Positions 1 through 11,386 of a DNA stretch of 64,000 bases are shown here, in pieces (positions within the stretch are counted from its first letter, which is position 1; every line of letters starts with the position of its first letter). This DNA comes from Tipula vernalis (Eukaryota; Arthropoda; Insecta; Diptera; Tipulidae), in the NCBI GenBank assembly GCA_958295665.1, contig OY282558.1, positions 30,339,045 to 30,403,044 on the forward strand. Direction: 5' to 3'. The translations under genes and the position numbers were made by a program. The notes beneath the pieces are model-generated. The model saw only the letters and a list, made by a program, of their open reading frames with translations, searched no databases and had not been told where the DNA came from.

Positions 1-56
1 AAAAAATTGTAATTATAATTACGCACTGAAACTGGAAAAATAATGAAACAACTTAC

Positions 57-161
57 TTGCAAGAAAAGCTCGTATAAAAGATCTTCTGTAACATTATGAT
101 GTAAATTACCACAGAAAAGGGTCCGAGCTTGATCACTGTCCCCTGTTTCAAAATCCCCCAT
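57..161 (-). CDS. RBM7-like RNA-binding protein, first coding exon (partial gene)
   Basis: Reading leftward from an ATG at 161-159, 35 codons stay open and end at a consensus donor (GTAAGT at 56-51), phase 0. The peptide starts MGDFETGDSDQARTLFCGNL and continues with VTEDLLYELF. This is the first half of an RRM, with its RNP2-like strand (TLFCGNL) and helix 1. The wording closely matches RBM7/RBM11 (human RBM7 has RTLFVGNLETKVTEELL), the RNA-binding partner of ZCCHC8 in the nuclear exosome targeting complex; that comparison is from memory. The rest of the RRM and the C-terminus lie left of the window. It is divergent from cpb, whose start codon is 546 bases away. The RRM call is firm. The RBM7 assignment is likely, but rests on only 35 residues. 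Confidence 0.72.
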
Positions 162-706
162 GCTGGTAGATAAAATTTTAGATTTTAATTTATTAAAAAT
201 ATTTTTTAATGTAATTAAAAATTGAAATAAAATCTGTGTGTATTGTTGGTGAATATTTTTGTATTTTACGCTAAATTTTTTTTATTTTTCGACATATAAT
301 AACCCTATGAACAATTTTGTTATTGAATACAAAAGTACGATTTACCGGCCATCTACCAACGAACATTACAGTCGCCAAATATTTTTTTTTTTATTTTTCG
401 TATGTTACCATCCTTGCGTTCCAATTTTTTCCAATCTAATGATACTTCATTGAGGTAACGGTATTGCCTGCTTCTGTCATCAAAAAAAAAAAAAAAATTT
501 AATAAAATAAGCAAAAGATTAATTTTTGTGTTTTTATCGTAATTTAAATTAAATAAAATATATTATTTTGTTGTTCAATAGTTTAAAGCTAAATTATTAG
601 TTGTTATTATTAAATAAAACAAGTTTATTCATATATTATTGTTATTTTGCTCAAAGCTAAAAATTTTTTATTTCTTGTGATATAAAACCAAAAGGAACGA
701 AGCAAA
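162..706. promoter_or_regulatory. shared intergenic region between RBM7-like gene and cpb
   Basis: These 545 bases separate two start codons that point away from each other, so they must hold the core promoters and 5' leaders of both genes. The sequence is AT-rich with a poly(A) run near 482-497. I see no convincing TATA box or other named element. A divergent-promoter role is inferred from layout only. Confidence 0.45.
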
Positions 707-1998
707 ATGGTAATAATTTTTTTTCCTCGTACAATAAATGTCACGCCCAGTATTAATGTGATAATAAGTTTAATATTTAATTTATCTTATCTATGCAAAG
801 GAAATGATTATATTTAATTCATTGTGTGTTCTACAAAAAAAAAAAAAAAAAATCCAAACTTTTTAGATTTTTTTTTGTTGTAATGACTCAGAGTTGTAAA
901 TTGTAATCCCCAGAGGGGTAGTGCAGTCAATATGGATATTTATTTTTATCTTTTCTCTCGATTTCATTTTTTAGACGGAATTCCAAATGGATTGTGCACT
1001 AGATTTAATGCGTCGATTGCCACCACAACAAATAGAAAAAAACCTTATTGATCTGATTGATTTAACGCCAGCCCTGTGTGAGGATCTATTGTCCTCTGTT
1101 GATCAGCCACTTAAAATAGCAAAAGATAGAGAATTAGGTAAAGAATATTTGTTGTGCGATTATAATCGAGACGGAGATTCATATCGCTCGCCATGGTCAA
1201 ATACTTATGATCCACCACTTGAAGATGGTTCAATGCCATCTGAACGATTACGTAAATTAGAAATTGAAGCAAATCATGCATTCGATCAATATCGTGATAT
1301 GTATTTTGAGGGTGGTGTATCTTCGGTTTATTTATGGGATTTGGACCATGGATTCGCCGGTGTTATTTTAATTAAGAAGGCCGGTGACGGTGGTAAAAAG
1401 ATTAAAGGTTGTTGGGATTCAATTCATGTGGTTGAAGTTCAAGAAAAGAGCTCCGGTCGAACAGCACACTACAAATTAACTTCAACAGCAATGTTATGGC
1501 TTCAAACAAATAAACAAGGCTCGGGTACAATGAATTTAGGAGGAAGCCTTACGAGACAGGTAAGATATTATAACTTGGATCTAAATGAATTTCCAAATTC
1601 TATTAACAATCATAGAATTTGTACAACAAATATTTGAACAATAATTTTATTAACTTATTAACCATTTATTTAATAAAATTGGATTACTCGTTTTAACAAA
1701 ATTATAAGAAAATTACATAATTTATTAAATAATTAACTTTTTTATTTTAAATCCACAGGTTGAACAAGATGCCGCCGTTAGTGAATCTAGTCCACATATA
1801 GCAAATATTGGCCGTATGGTTGAAGATATGGAAAATAAAATTCGTAACACATTAAATGAAATTTATTTTGGTAAAACAAAAGATATTGTAAATGGACTAC
1901 GAAGTATTCAAACATTATCCGATCAACGGGCACAGGATGCAATGAAACAGGATTTAGTAAAAGCAATTCTAAAACGAAATGTTAAAGGAGACAACTGA
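707..1998 (+). CDS. cpb: F-actin-capping protein subunit beta, complete, 3 coding exons
   Basis: Coding exons 707-709, 975-1559 and 1759-1998 give a 275-residue protein, the normal CapZ-beta length. Exon 1 contributes only the initiator ATG, directly followed by the donor GTAATA. Exon 2 starts at 975 after TTTTTTAG and reads [20 protein letters not shown]; fly cpb starts [19 protein letters not shown] (from memory), which supports the one-codon exon. Family signatures include [55 protein letters not shown] and [10 protein letters not shown]. After the second intron come [20 protein letters not shown] and the C-terminal actin-binding tentacle ending VKGDN. Donor CAG|GTAAGA and acceptor CACAG|GTT are standard, phase 0. 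The protein pairs with capping protein alpha to block filament barbed ends in the cytoplasm. An AATAAA at 2242-2247 may serve as polyadenylation signal. If the second intron were retained, the product would be truncated at 1637. Confidence 0.96.
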
Positions 1999-3181
1999 GA
2001 TTGGGCTCTCTTAAACAATTGTTATGAAGATCCCCCTCTTTCAAATCAAATTGAATAGTTTTTATTATTATATTAATTATTATTATTATTTTTATTGTAA
2101 TTATAAAACAAATTAATTATTTTTTTTATTAATTAATATTTTAAAAAAAAAAGTAAAAATAAAAAGTGAACAAAATATACAAATTAAAATTCTGTTTTTT
2201 CCAATACACCACAAAAAAATTAAATATATATATATATAAATAATAAAATAGTATTTTTGTTTGTTTTTGTATAGGCTAAAAACTAATTAAAATATGTTTT
2301 TTATTAATTACTTGCATTATTATTTTCGAGGTGTTTCGAAAAATTTATAGATTTTAATTTTTGAAGTAAAATAACCGAGGTCATCGTTATGTTATAAGTG
2401 GATTTTACGTTTCATTTCTTTTTTCATTACCTAAATTATTTTGCAATATTTCGATTCATAATAAATATTGCATGCGAATCGCATGAAACAATAGAAACCA
2501 CAAAAATCATCAAATTTGAACTGTTTTAACATAGCTTACATAATAATTTGTTGATTGTACATAAAAAGCACATAGTACGATCATTTTAGTTATAAAGTAC
2601 ATAATTAAGTTTTTATAGAATAGAAATCCAATTATACAAAAGGTGCATGTAAGTCACATTTGTCCTAACTTTTATTTTCAAAAATTTGAAGTAAAAATTA
2701 ATTTACTAATTATAGTTAAAACAAGAAAATTTGTTATTTATTTGCAGTAGTTGTCCAACCAGTGAAAAGCAACCATTCCAATTTATTTTACTGTGCAAAA
2801 AAAGAAATATTGCAGTGTTAACAAAAACTTTAATAAAACATTTTGTGCAAATTGGCTTTAGTTTGCTTAAACTAGCAATTGCATTATTAATTTTAATAAA
2901 CAAATATTATAAATTGCAGTGCTAACAAAAAGTGATTGGACGTTGTAATGTGTTAGATTTTAGGTTATTACACATTGTAATGTCTGAGTCTGATTTATTT
3001 TCAAAAACTACGAACTCCACCAGATAGTTTGCTTCAAACAACACAAAAAAATATAAATTTAACAGAAACTATGATGTCGCCAAATATATATTTCCCCTAA
3101 CTTCGCAATTACTTCTAAATTCGGGACAATTCAAAGAGTCGAGTGATCCAATTGTGTCCACGCCGCCCATATCTATATCTG
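1999..3181. other. cpb 3' UTR and AT-rich intergenic DNA
   Basis: After the cpb stop the sequence is very AT-rich, with a short TA dinucleotide run at about 2224-2237. Small open frames around 2706-2925 exist on both strands of the same bases, are low in complexity, and match nothing I know. I see no gene here. Confidence 0.5.
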
Positions 3182-4165
3182 GAGATATCGAAGTGTAGAT
3201 CTCGGCCAACAAATGTTTTCGCTAAGTAGACATGGATATTTATCAGTTGTACAAATCGAAAAGTGCACTTGTCAAAAATACGGTCATATCAAAACATATT
3301 GCAATCACAGACCCAGATGTGTGAATTGTACAGGTGAACATCTCACAAATCATTGTGGAAAGAAAACAAGAGGTACAAAGGTGAAATGCGTGCTCTGTAA
3401 TCGCCGAAGCCTCTGAACTCGCCGCTTGCTATTACCATTTAACTATGTTAAAAACGCAATCAAAAACTGCGCTATAAGTGAATTAAAACAGCAGTGGCTT
3501 GCCTCTTATAACCGCCGCATTGCAAAACTTTTTACCTATTAGTGGACCTAACTTAAGGGCCACTAGGTTTGCTTTATCTCTAGGCAGGATGTTGGGTGCA
3601 TCTCAATAGGGTATGGGTTGACCGTCTATAGTCCTGTATCTCGTATAGTTTATATTCGAATGCTACAATTATGTAGACACCACCAAAAGGTGTTGAGGTA
3701 TACCTCAATCAGTAACTGTCTAAGAAAATTAACTAATCAGATCAGCACTGATTATCCACTGTGAAAACCAACCAAAAGAATTAATGCAGATTCCTCCAAT
3801 AAGAATAGCAGGAGAGAAAAGGGCTAGGAACAATGAAGATAAAGCTCGAAGATTTGCTGAACACCTCGAAAAAATATTCCAGACACATGATGATCAAACA
3901 TTGAAGTCCGAAATAATAACTGAACAAGCTGTGCAATAAAGTAAATAAATTATTCTACCGACAACACCAAAAGATGTCATGCGTCGTTGCAAAAGGGTTT
4001 ACAAGTTAAGAATTCTTCTTCCAATGCAATTTGCAACACAGTGAGGGCTTTTGCAGATGACACGAAAAATATTACAGCTAAGTATCTCGGCATGACCCTG
4101 GATGCTAAAATACGATGGAAAGCACACGTCAAGAAAAAAAATCAAGAATTAAGACTTAAATACGT
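3182..4165 (+). pseudogene. decayed Jockey-type non-LTR retrotransposon fragments
   Basis: Several short blocks read as LINE protein on the plus strand but in changing frames. At 3255-3390 there are Gag-type CCHC zinc knuckles (CQKYGHIKTYC, then RCVNCTGEHLTNHC), as in Jockey-clade ORF1. Around 3440-3640 there is a region like the C-terminal, RNase-H-distal tail. At 3785-3930 the reading PIRIAGEKRARNNEDKARRF, then AEHLEKIFQ, matches the Jockey ORF2 segment just before the reverse transcriptase. At 4040-4160 FADDTKNITAKYLGMTLDAK, then HVKKKNQELRLKY, matches the end of the reverse transcriptase. The order is scrambled and frames are broken, so this is debris, possibly of more than one insertion. 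No intact ORF remains. Confidence 0.7.
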
Positions 4166-5440
4166 TGGTCGGCGTCTACTGAAGGAGGGGGAGAGTTGGG
4201 TAGATTATCTACCACCTCCGTATCCTTTCAGTAGGGTGCGCATTAGGTGGGCAGTTCTGGTCACGTTTTAGGCAGCCGCATGATGGATACAATTGTGTAA
4301 GAGGTAACCTGCTCACAATTCGTAAGTGTACATGCTGCCCCTCGTGGCGACCACTGGTAACTAATAATGTTATTCGGCATAAGCTAAAATACGGCGCTAA
4401 AGGAGAAATCCTTGACAAAAAATCCTAATCTAAGGTTGAACAGCATACGCCGATGGATGAATGGCTGATAGGTTAATCATCCCTAAGCATGCGGACTGTG
4501 AATACCAGGCGCCCTCCAGTTTTATTCAGCCTTTCTGTTGTAAAACTGGGTATACTAGTCGGAAATTATTGAGATCCTACCCTCTAGCTTTAATAAGGTT
4601 GTCCTAATGGTGGATCAGACAGCTTCGACTTGGGTTGCTCGTGGTGACCTGTGCCAACAAGGCCACTGTAAATTGGCTCAGGAGGCCACAGTAACCATAA
4701 AGCCTTGGGAATTTACACATCTATTCAGGTTAAGGCGGCTAACCTGCCTCGAGCCCAGGCGACAGAGTAGTCAGGAGATAAGCGAAAGGTTCTTCTGCCT
4801 TCTGCACCTTCTCTGTGGACCACTTTTCAGCCGACAAGCTCAAGCGGTTTGGCTATAAGATCAGGTCAACTTCAAGTTTGCGATTGTCCAGTTGCACACA
4901 AGTGGTCAGGCCTGTTGGAGTTAACGTGGTGGCACCTTTTGACAAAACTCTTGGAGTGGTGGCTCTGTCCAAGAGGTCTTCCCTTGTAAGCCGCTGGAGA
5001 GGCCTGAAGGCGGTCAGGCTTCGGGGAACAGTAGGAAGGAGGTAGAGGATAATGGTCAGCCATCTGCCTTGAACGATAAAAGACATGGAGGCGGTGGAGC
5101 GATGAGGAAGGCTAATCTACGCCTTCTCAAGAAGGTCAATAATAGGAAAATAAAATAAGGGCACACATCGCCCACCTACAGTAAAACCGGACGTCCTTTG
5201 CCGCAGGTTTATCTGCCAACATATTGGCATGGCTCTACTAATGCAAAAAACCGCGGTTGATAGGTAACCAAATTAAAGGTATACCAAATCAAGTGTATAA
5301 GTTGATTTATAATAATGGAACTGGAGGGTATACTTGCGTTTCGAGAACAGCTGCTCAGTTTAACGAATAGAGTCCACTAAGATGTTCCCTTGGTGGAAAG
5401 GGGCGCTGGAAAAATTGAGAAAAGTTGAGAAGATTATTCA
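4166..5440 (+). mobile_element. probable continuation of LINE debris, no clear coding
   Basis: The base composition is more balanced (richer in G and C) than the AT-rich flanks and matches the retrotransposon pieces on both sides. Translation in all frames gives short open stretches rich in Trp, Arg and Pro without a recognisable domain. It may be the 5' region (ORF1 and endonuclease) of the R1-like element whose later part follows. That is an inference from position and composition only. Confidence 0.35.
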
Positions 5441-6700
5441 ACAAGGCTAAACGAACTGGCGAATGGGATGAGGGAATATAATCTCGAACTAAGAAGACCC
5501 AAAAGGGCAACCTGGAGAGGTTTCTATGAGGGAATCAATGAATTACCCTCTACAGTTCGTCTCCAGAAAGTCCTTTCTAGGGATCATTCAAATGGTTTAG
5601 GACTTCTTCAGAAAGCAAACAGGAAGTTAGAGTCCAAGATGAACCGCAAGACCACCCGTGTGAGGTTCTACGTACTGCACAATAGGATCTTGAAGAAAAA
5701 TTTTCATACCCAGTAAGGTGAGATGAGCATCTTTCTAGAGCATTACTTCAAAAAGGTATTGAGGAAATTCTCCCTAGCTTGATCCATATGTTTTGGGCAA
5801 GTTATACTTTTAACTGTATTCCAAAACTCTGGAGGGGAGAAAAAAGAGGTCTTTATACCAAAGGGGGGTTCCGCATACCCAGCCCAAGCCATATTGCACA
5901 ATTAGGGTTACATCGTTTCTGTTGAAAACGATGGAAAAATCTTCGATTATAATACAAGAAGTGAGATCCTCGTTAAAAACCCGCTGCATCGGAATCAGTT
6001 TGCTTATGTCAAACTGATAAATCTACTGTGAATGGCTCTTATTAGCGGTCTAGTCACGAGGATTAAAAGAGTACGTGGTGGCTAATAAAGAAATCGCCCT
6101 TGATCACGTTTGATAATATATCCTAAGAATCGACAAAGAAGGCAGCAATGGAAAAGGGGACTTCGCCTCCTACGATTTGGTGGATCCGCTTCTTGCTGAA
6201 ACATCGCAAGATTACAGCCAAACTAGGTGGTGAGTAGTAACCATCAGAGCCGTAAAGGGTGTCTCTAAGATCTTCTCTATTATGGCCATTGGTTATTGAC
6301 AGACTAGTGATCCTTCTAGGTAGCCATGGGTATGATACATGGATGATGTGGCTATAATAATTAGGGGCAATTTTGATGGGATCATTTCTGATCTCATGCA
6401 AAATGCACTCAACATAATATGGCAGTGGTGTGACCAGGAAGGACTTAGTGTCAATCCAAAAAAAAACCGCCATTGTTTCTTTTACGAGGAGAGAAAATCT
6501 TGCGCTTATTATCGGCCCCTCGTTAAACGGTACAAATACTGTACCTTTTTCTGAATTGGGAACAGCAACATATATTTAAAGTTCAAAATAGGGCCACCAA
6601 CGCTTTCTGGAAATCCTTAAGGAATCCCAAACAGACCGTACCGTATAAGAACGCCTTCTGACTATATGACAACTAAACTGAACTTCTATAAACCATTTTA
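5440..6700 (+). pseudogene. decayed R1-clade-like reverse transcriptase
   Basis: At 5468-5716 the frame reads MREYNLELRRPKRATWRGFY and then LPSTVRLQKVLSRDHSNGLG. This is the typical stretch between endonuclease and reverse transcriptase in R1-like insect LINEs. At 6333-6530 it reads MDDVAIIIRGNFDG, then WQWCDQEGLSVNPKK. The first piece is the (Y)ADD catalytic block with Ala replaced by Met, and the second is the following WC-x-GL-x-NP-x-K block. Between and around these are stops and frameshifts (for example near 6460-6560, where the TRRRK-like piece continues in another frame). An open frame on the opposite strand at 6123-6473 is a shadow. Dead copy. Confidence 0.72.
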
Positions 6701-8164
6701 TATTATTTTACCAGGCCGAGACATGTGGAGTAAAGGGAGACTGTCCTTTGAGCGGGGATCCACGGTTTGGTCACAGAAGAAAGATTAATTTTTGCATTCT
6801 GTGGTTTGGTTTACAGATGGATCAAAAACCGGAAACCTCGACTGAAAATTAACTTAATTTAGTAGGGTCCAAGCACAAAATATCTTTTACGTCGCAGTGC
6901 GAGTTGGCTTGAACGCCCACATGGCCCTATAACAATAATAATAAATAATAAGGCTTAAATACAGAAAGATTAACGGGCTTCTTAACCGTGGTCCAAAATA
7001 TTAAATTTTTCTCACATTTTAACCGTTTTGGTGTTTCAATTGCAACTATGTAACTTGCTTTGTGAAAAAACTGAAAACAAAATAGGTACAACAAACGAAT
7101 TTTTAAGTGGTCGATGGCCGGTTAAAATTTTTGTGGCGAATAAAATACCAAAAATTTAACTTTTTAATTTTTTATGTGGTTCTGTTCGTTTAATACCCCT
7201 ATTATGGTTCTCACCTCACCGAGAAATACTATGCAAATGTGACTAGATTTGTATGAAATTTTTCGGTGAGGTGAGAACCATAATAGGGATATAAAACACA
7301 GAACTTTTTTAACCAACTGACCCAGAGCCTAATCAGTCAAATAATACAGTCAATATATTATTGATCAATACGATAACTTCAAAATCCCACCAACAGAAAG
7401 CGCATCACGTTCAATTTTAATTTACTTTTCCATATGACAGCAAAATTTGCGGACATACTTTTTTCTCACTGTAGGAGGTGGGGCCATTATTTTTTTAATA
7501 TTTTTGATTCGTATAATATTCTTTTTATTATTAAGTTTAAAAATACTGTATAATTAAGATTGAAGTGTTTCCTACTAATTATAAATAAATAATTAACATT
7601 ATGTTTTAAAATAATAATTTAAAAATTTTTTTGTGTAGTTAAGAAATTGTGAAAACGTCATGTTGTGATGGTTTTGTAAAGTGAAGAAAAGTATTTTATT
7701 ATTATTGTGACACAATTATATTTATAACAAAAAAAAAATCCAAATACATATAATAATATGTATTTAGGAATCATACTTTTGTAATACGTATTAATAGAAT
7801 AGAATAAATAATATTATGTATATTCATAAAATAATTACTTATTCAATTTGACAGCTACCTAGACATTTTTTCTTTCGATCGTGTGTATTATGAAAGTTTG
7901 ATGACGATGTAATTGTGAATTCGTTCTTTTATATTTTTATTATTGTTTATTAACAATATTACAAATTATTAACAAATTCGTAAAAAGCGAAAACAAAAGG
8001 TAAATAATGTTTATCTTACATAAATTAATTATATTTATTCTAGATAAAAATTAAAAATATACCTAGTTCTTAATTCGTTTTATAATAAATGAAAATAACA
8101 TTAAGTACCAAAATTAAAAAATTAAAGTTTGAGGAAAGTTAAGAAATATTATGTAGCTTACATA
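6701..8164. other. AT-rich DNA between the LINE debris and the pogo element
   Basis: No coding potential is seen. It contains the perfect foldback listed separately (7197-7288). Up to about 6930 it may still be LINE 3' sequence. The last two bases before the pogo element (TA at 8163-8164) are its target-site copy. Confidence 0.4.
7197..7288. repeat. perfect 26-bp inverted repeat, 40-base loop
   Basis: The arm at 7197-7222 (starting CCCTATTATGGTTCTCACCT) is the exact reverse complement of 7263-7288. Outside these arms the pairing continues imperfectly: GTTCTGTTCGTTTAATAC on the left against the reverse complement of TATAAAACACAGAAC on the right, giving a dyad of about 140 bases. It is probably a foldback or MITE copy, or a hairpin-forming transcript if transcribed. 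No target duplication is obvious. Confidence 0.8.
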
Positions 8165-8192
8165 GCGTAGTGATTACAACTATTGGCACCCC
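8165..8192 (+). repeat. 5' terminal inverted repeat of the pogo element
   Basis: It begins GCGTAGTGATTACAACTATT and continues GGCACCCC. It pairs with 11565-11592 with six mismatches, all transitions. The inner part, TACAACTATTGGCAC, is the motif repeated inside the element. Confidence 0.88.
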
Positions 8193-8205
8193 ATTATTTT
8201 GATAT

Positions 8206-8690
8206 AGTTATTGGCACCATCGCAAACTACAGTAATTTCTCTCAAATTCATTTGTTTAAATTCTATTTTAAGAATGTGGTATTGTAAATTGTTTATTTTC
8301 TTTGTATTGTACAGAAACAAATTAGATTTTACGAAACAGTTGCATTTAAAACCTCAATGAGTAAACATCTCTCATCGCAACTCTCAAATTTTCTACCAAA
8401 AAGTGTTTAGTTTGACTAGAAAGCTGGAAATGTAAGTGGTTTTTTTATATCGATATAATATTATTTTTATAACTTTATACTTAAATACGTTAAATAAACA
8501 TACCATAATAAGTGAATTTAATTAAATATAATGATTTTACTTAACGTAATAATAAATAATTAGAGTGCCAATAATTAGTTCTAAACAACATCGGTTTTAA
8601 TTATTGGCACTAGGGTGCCAATAGTTGGGTTATATGAAACTACAATTATTGTCACATGCCAATTATTATACATTTTAAAAGTGTCAATAG
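8206..8690. repeat. subterminal repeat array of the pogo element, 5' side
   Basis: Exact copies of the 9-mer TATTGGCAC, or its reverse complement GTGCCAATA, occur at 8209-8217, 8565-8573, 8602-8610 and 8615-8623, in addition to the copy in the terminal repeat (8181-8189). One-mismatch copies lie near 8647-8655 (TATTGTCAC, preceded by CTACAAT as in the 3' terminus) and 8681-8689 (GTGTCAATA). Copies occur in both orientations; 8602 and 8615 face each other 4 bases apart. These look like binding sites for the transposase DNA-binding domain. That is inference from their identity to the terminal motif. Confidence 0.75.
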
Positions 8691-8717
8691 TTGTATCTTA
8701 TTATTTTAGAATTTAAA

Positions 8718-11141
8718 ATGCCAAAGAAAAGAGATTCTTACGATGAAAATCAAATCCAAAATGCTTTGAGAGATGTAAGAAATGGTAAAATTAACAAAAA
8801 GGCGGCAGCGAAATTATACAATATACCGAGATCTACAATCCAGTTTAGATTAGGTTCAAATTTTTCTAAAGTTCGTCCGGGCCCAGCAACAGTATTAACC
8901 ACTGAAGAAGAAAATCGTATTGTAGATTGGATAAAAATATCACAAAAAAAAGGATTTCCTAAACGAAAGGAAGATGTCCTTTACGCAGTCCAGCAGTTCT
9001 TAAATGACACCAATAGACCTCATCCCTTTGGACCAGAAAAAATTCCTGGTAAAGGCTGGTTTCAAGCATTTTTAAAACGTCACACAACATTATCATTCAG
9101 AGCAACGGACCCAGTTTCGTCGGCAAGTTCCACAGTTGCAGTGTCCGATATTTTCTCGTGGTTTGATGGCATTGAACGATATTTAATCGATAACAATTAT
9201 AGGGAAATAATGAATGATCCAAATAGAATTTTTAATGGTGACGAAACCAATTTTCTTTTATGCCCAAAGACTAAAAATGTACTTGCTGCGAAAGGGTCCA
9301 AAAATGTATATGAAGTAGACAAGGGATTGGCAAAGTTAAATCTGACCGTAATGTTTACATTTTCGGCATCAGGAGTTGTAACTTCACCTATGGTGATCTA
9401 CCCCTACAAACGGGTTCCCGAGGAGATTCGCAAGTCTTTGCCCAAAGGATGGGGAATGGGTGTAAGCGACAATGGATGGATGACGAAAGAGATATTTTAC
9501 GAGTATATCTCAAAAGTACTCCACCCATATCTTGTACAGCTTGGTACAAAATTTCCAATTATTTTGTTTGTAGACGGACATGCTACTCATTTAACTTTAG
9601 CTGTTAGCGAGCTCTGCGTTAAACTTAAAATTATTTTAATAGCATTGTACCCGAATGCTACCAGGATCCTTCAACCGGCCGATGTCGCTGCATTTAAACC
9701 AATAAAAGCTAGTTGGAACAACAAGGTGTTGGAATGGCGGAGAAACAACCCAATGGATTCATTGACTAAGGATAAATTTGCCCCCCTTCTCCATGATGTA
9801 GTGGCAAATACTATTTCTGCAGAAACCATTAAGAACGGGTTTAGAGCGTGCGGTATATTTCCTTTCAACAAACTGGAAATTAATTTGAGTAAATGTTTAG
9901 GAAGATCATCAAAAACAAACAGTGATAATAATACTGTTGCTATTCAAAATAACGCTTTAGAAATGCTTTGTTCAACAGTTGGTGACAAAAAGTTAGAGCT
10001 TTTTGGGAAAATCGAAAGCGGTCAAATTAAAGCTAGTGACCTCAGCGAGGACTTCCAATGTTTATATGATTTATATTATAAACTAAAAAATACAATTAAA
10101 CCCAACCAACAATTTTGTGATCAAACCACGCAAACAGATGCAGACTATTGTGCTTTACAACATGAGTCAAATGATTTTGACATTAATTCAATAAATGATT
10201 TTTTAATAATCAATAATCCTACGAGTATAATGAATTCAGAAGAAGTTTTAAGTATTTTAGATGTTGTTCCAGTTCTTGATAAACCTAATAATACGAGTAC
10301 AAAAGCGACAAATCAAGATCGTAGCGGTCATGATACAACCGTGACTACCGTGACCATTGATGAGTACCTTAATTGGCCAGAGACACCTTTAAGAAAGGGA
10401 TGTAAGCAAATAAAAACAAAGAAACCTTTTGTCATCAGCTCACCATTATGGCTGCAACAGGAACAATTAAGAAAGGAAAATAAGAAAAAATTGGAATTGG
10501 ATAAGGAAAATCGGAAAATTCAAAGAAATATAAATAAAGAGTTAAAAAATACTGTAAAAATGAATAATATTAATAATAAAGCTAAACGACCAAAGAAGAC
10601 AAATTTAACAATTCGACCCAAGATAAACGGTCAGAGAAGCACTGTCCAGCCAACAGCACAGAATTCTTTAGTACCAATCGACAATTTATGTTCTGCAGTT
10701 AAACATAACAACAATTCTACCGCACTAATAAATATTAATCAATATGAAAATATTATACCTAATGAACCAGTCATACAAGTTAGCACTAATTTATCACTAA
10801 ATGAAGAAGATATTGGGACGAATTCAGCTAGTAAGGCAATACAAGCAGTGACGCTCATCCTCGAAGATGTTTCGAACAATTTAATTACCAAACCACCAAT
10901 CGACCATCACGTTCGGAATATATTTCCCAGCGAGACCATTTATAATATTGGTGATAATTATCCTGCAAGTGGAAATATGTGTTACAATTGCACATATGCG
11001 CTATCCAAAAGTTCCAAATCCGAGAATTTTGGAATAAAGTGCAGTAAATGTACTAGAGAATTCCACTTTAAGTGTATTATAAAATTAAAGTTGGCATACC
11101 TTCCAATGTTTGTATGCAACGGATGCAAAGCTGACAATTGA
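8718..11141 (+). CDS. pogo-type DDE transposase with C-terminal PHD-like finger
   Basis: The ATG at 8718 (MPKKRDSYDE...) gives 807 residues. An in-frame ATG at 8691 would add nine residues, but the bases just before 8718 look like a leader or a splice acceptor (TTATTTTAG), so 8718 is preferred. Residues about 8-48 form a Psq/CENP-B-type helix-turn-helix (KAAAKLYNIPRSTIQFRLG). A second CENP-B-like HTH follows at about 60-130 (PGKGWFQAFLKRH). The DDE_1 catalytic core has D175 (FNGDETNF), D286 (LFVDGHATH) and D322 (LQPADVAAFKPIKASW), so D2 and D3 have 35 residues between them and the last acidic residue is Asp, as in pogo/Tigger. Residues about 450-750 are a low-complexity Asn/Lys-rich linker. 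The last ~55 residues carry CYNC...CSKC-x4-H-x2-C...CNGC, a C4HC3 PHD-type zinc finger. No stops or frameshifts. The enzyme would cut and paste the element in the nucleus; the PHD part suggests chromatin targeting, which is inference. Confidence 0.92.
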   Translation: MPKKRDSYDENQIQNALRDVRNGKINKKAAAKLYNIPRSTIQFRLGSNFSKVRPGPATVLTTEEENRIVDWIKISQKKGFPKRKEDVLYAVQQFLNDTNRPHPFGPEKIPGKGWFQAFLKRHTTLSFRATDPVSSASSTVAVSDIFSWFDGIERYLIDNNYREIMNDPNRIFNGDETNFLLCPKTKNVLAAKGSKNVYEVDKGLAKLNLTVMFTFSASGVVTSPMVIYPYKRVPEEIRKSLPKGWGMGVSDNGWMTKEIFYEYISKVLHPYLVQLGTKFPIILFVDGHATHLTLAVSELCVKLKIILIALYPNATRILQPADVAAFKPIKASWNNKVLEWRRNNPMDSLTKDKFAPLLHDVVANTISAETIKNGFRACGIFPFNKLEINLSKCLGRSSKTNSDNNTVAIQNNALEMLCSTVGDKKLELFGKIESGQIKASDLSEDFQCLYDLYYKLKNTIKPNQQFCDQTTQTDADYCALQHESNDFDINSINDFLIINNPTSIMNSEEVLSILDVVPVLDKPNNTSTKATNQDRSGHDTTVTTVTIDEYLNWPETPLRKGCKQIKTKKPFVISSPLWLQQEQLRKENKKKLELDKENRKIQRNINKELKNTVKMNNINNKAKRPKKTNLTIRPKINGQRSTVQPTAQNSLVPIDNLCSAVKHNNNSTALININQYENIIPNEPVIQVSTNLSLNEEDIGTNSASKAIQAVTLILEDVSNNLITKPPIDHHVRNIFPSETIYNIGDNYPASGNMCYNCTYALSKSSKSENFGIKCSKCTREFHFKCIIKLKLAYLPMFVCNGCKADN

Positions 11142-11329
11142 AATAATAAAAACTAAATGTGATATTAAAATTTAGAAAATAAAATATATTAATCTAATAA
11201 TAGTAGAACTATTTATTTTATGTACTAGCTAGCTAGCTATATCAGTTTATATAGCTGTTTTTGTTTGAAATAAATAATTTTTTTGACTGAAATTTATACT
11301 TTAAGAAATTCTTGTTTCATTATGAAAAA

Positions 11330-11386
11330 GTATGCCAATAATTGTACTTATTCAGGGTGCCAATTATTATAGAAGTGTGCCAATAA
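11330..11386. repeat. subterminal repeat array of the pogo element, 3' side
   Basis: Three tightly spaced copies of the terminal core are seen: ATGCCAATA (11332-11340), GTGCCAATT (11357-11365) and GTGCCAATA (11377-11385). The exact terminal copy is at 11568-11576. They sit between the transposase stop and the 3' end, mirroring the 5' array. Confidence 0.75.

Noticed and set aside
6123..6473. 116-codon minus-strand frame
   Set aside because: Antisense to the R1-like reverse transcriptase remnant, which explains the composition.
9671..9871. 66-codon minus-strand frame inside the pogo transposase
   Set aside because: Shadow of the transposase ORF on the other strand; no independent signal.
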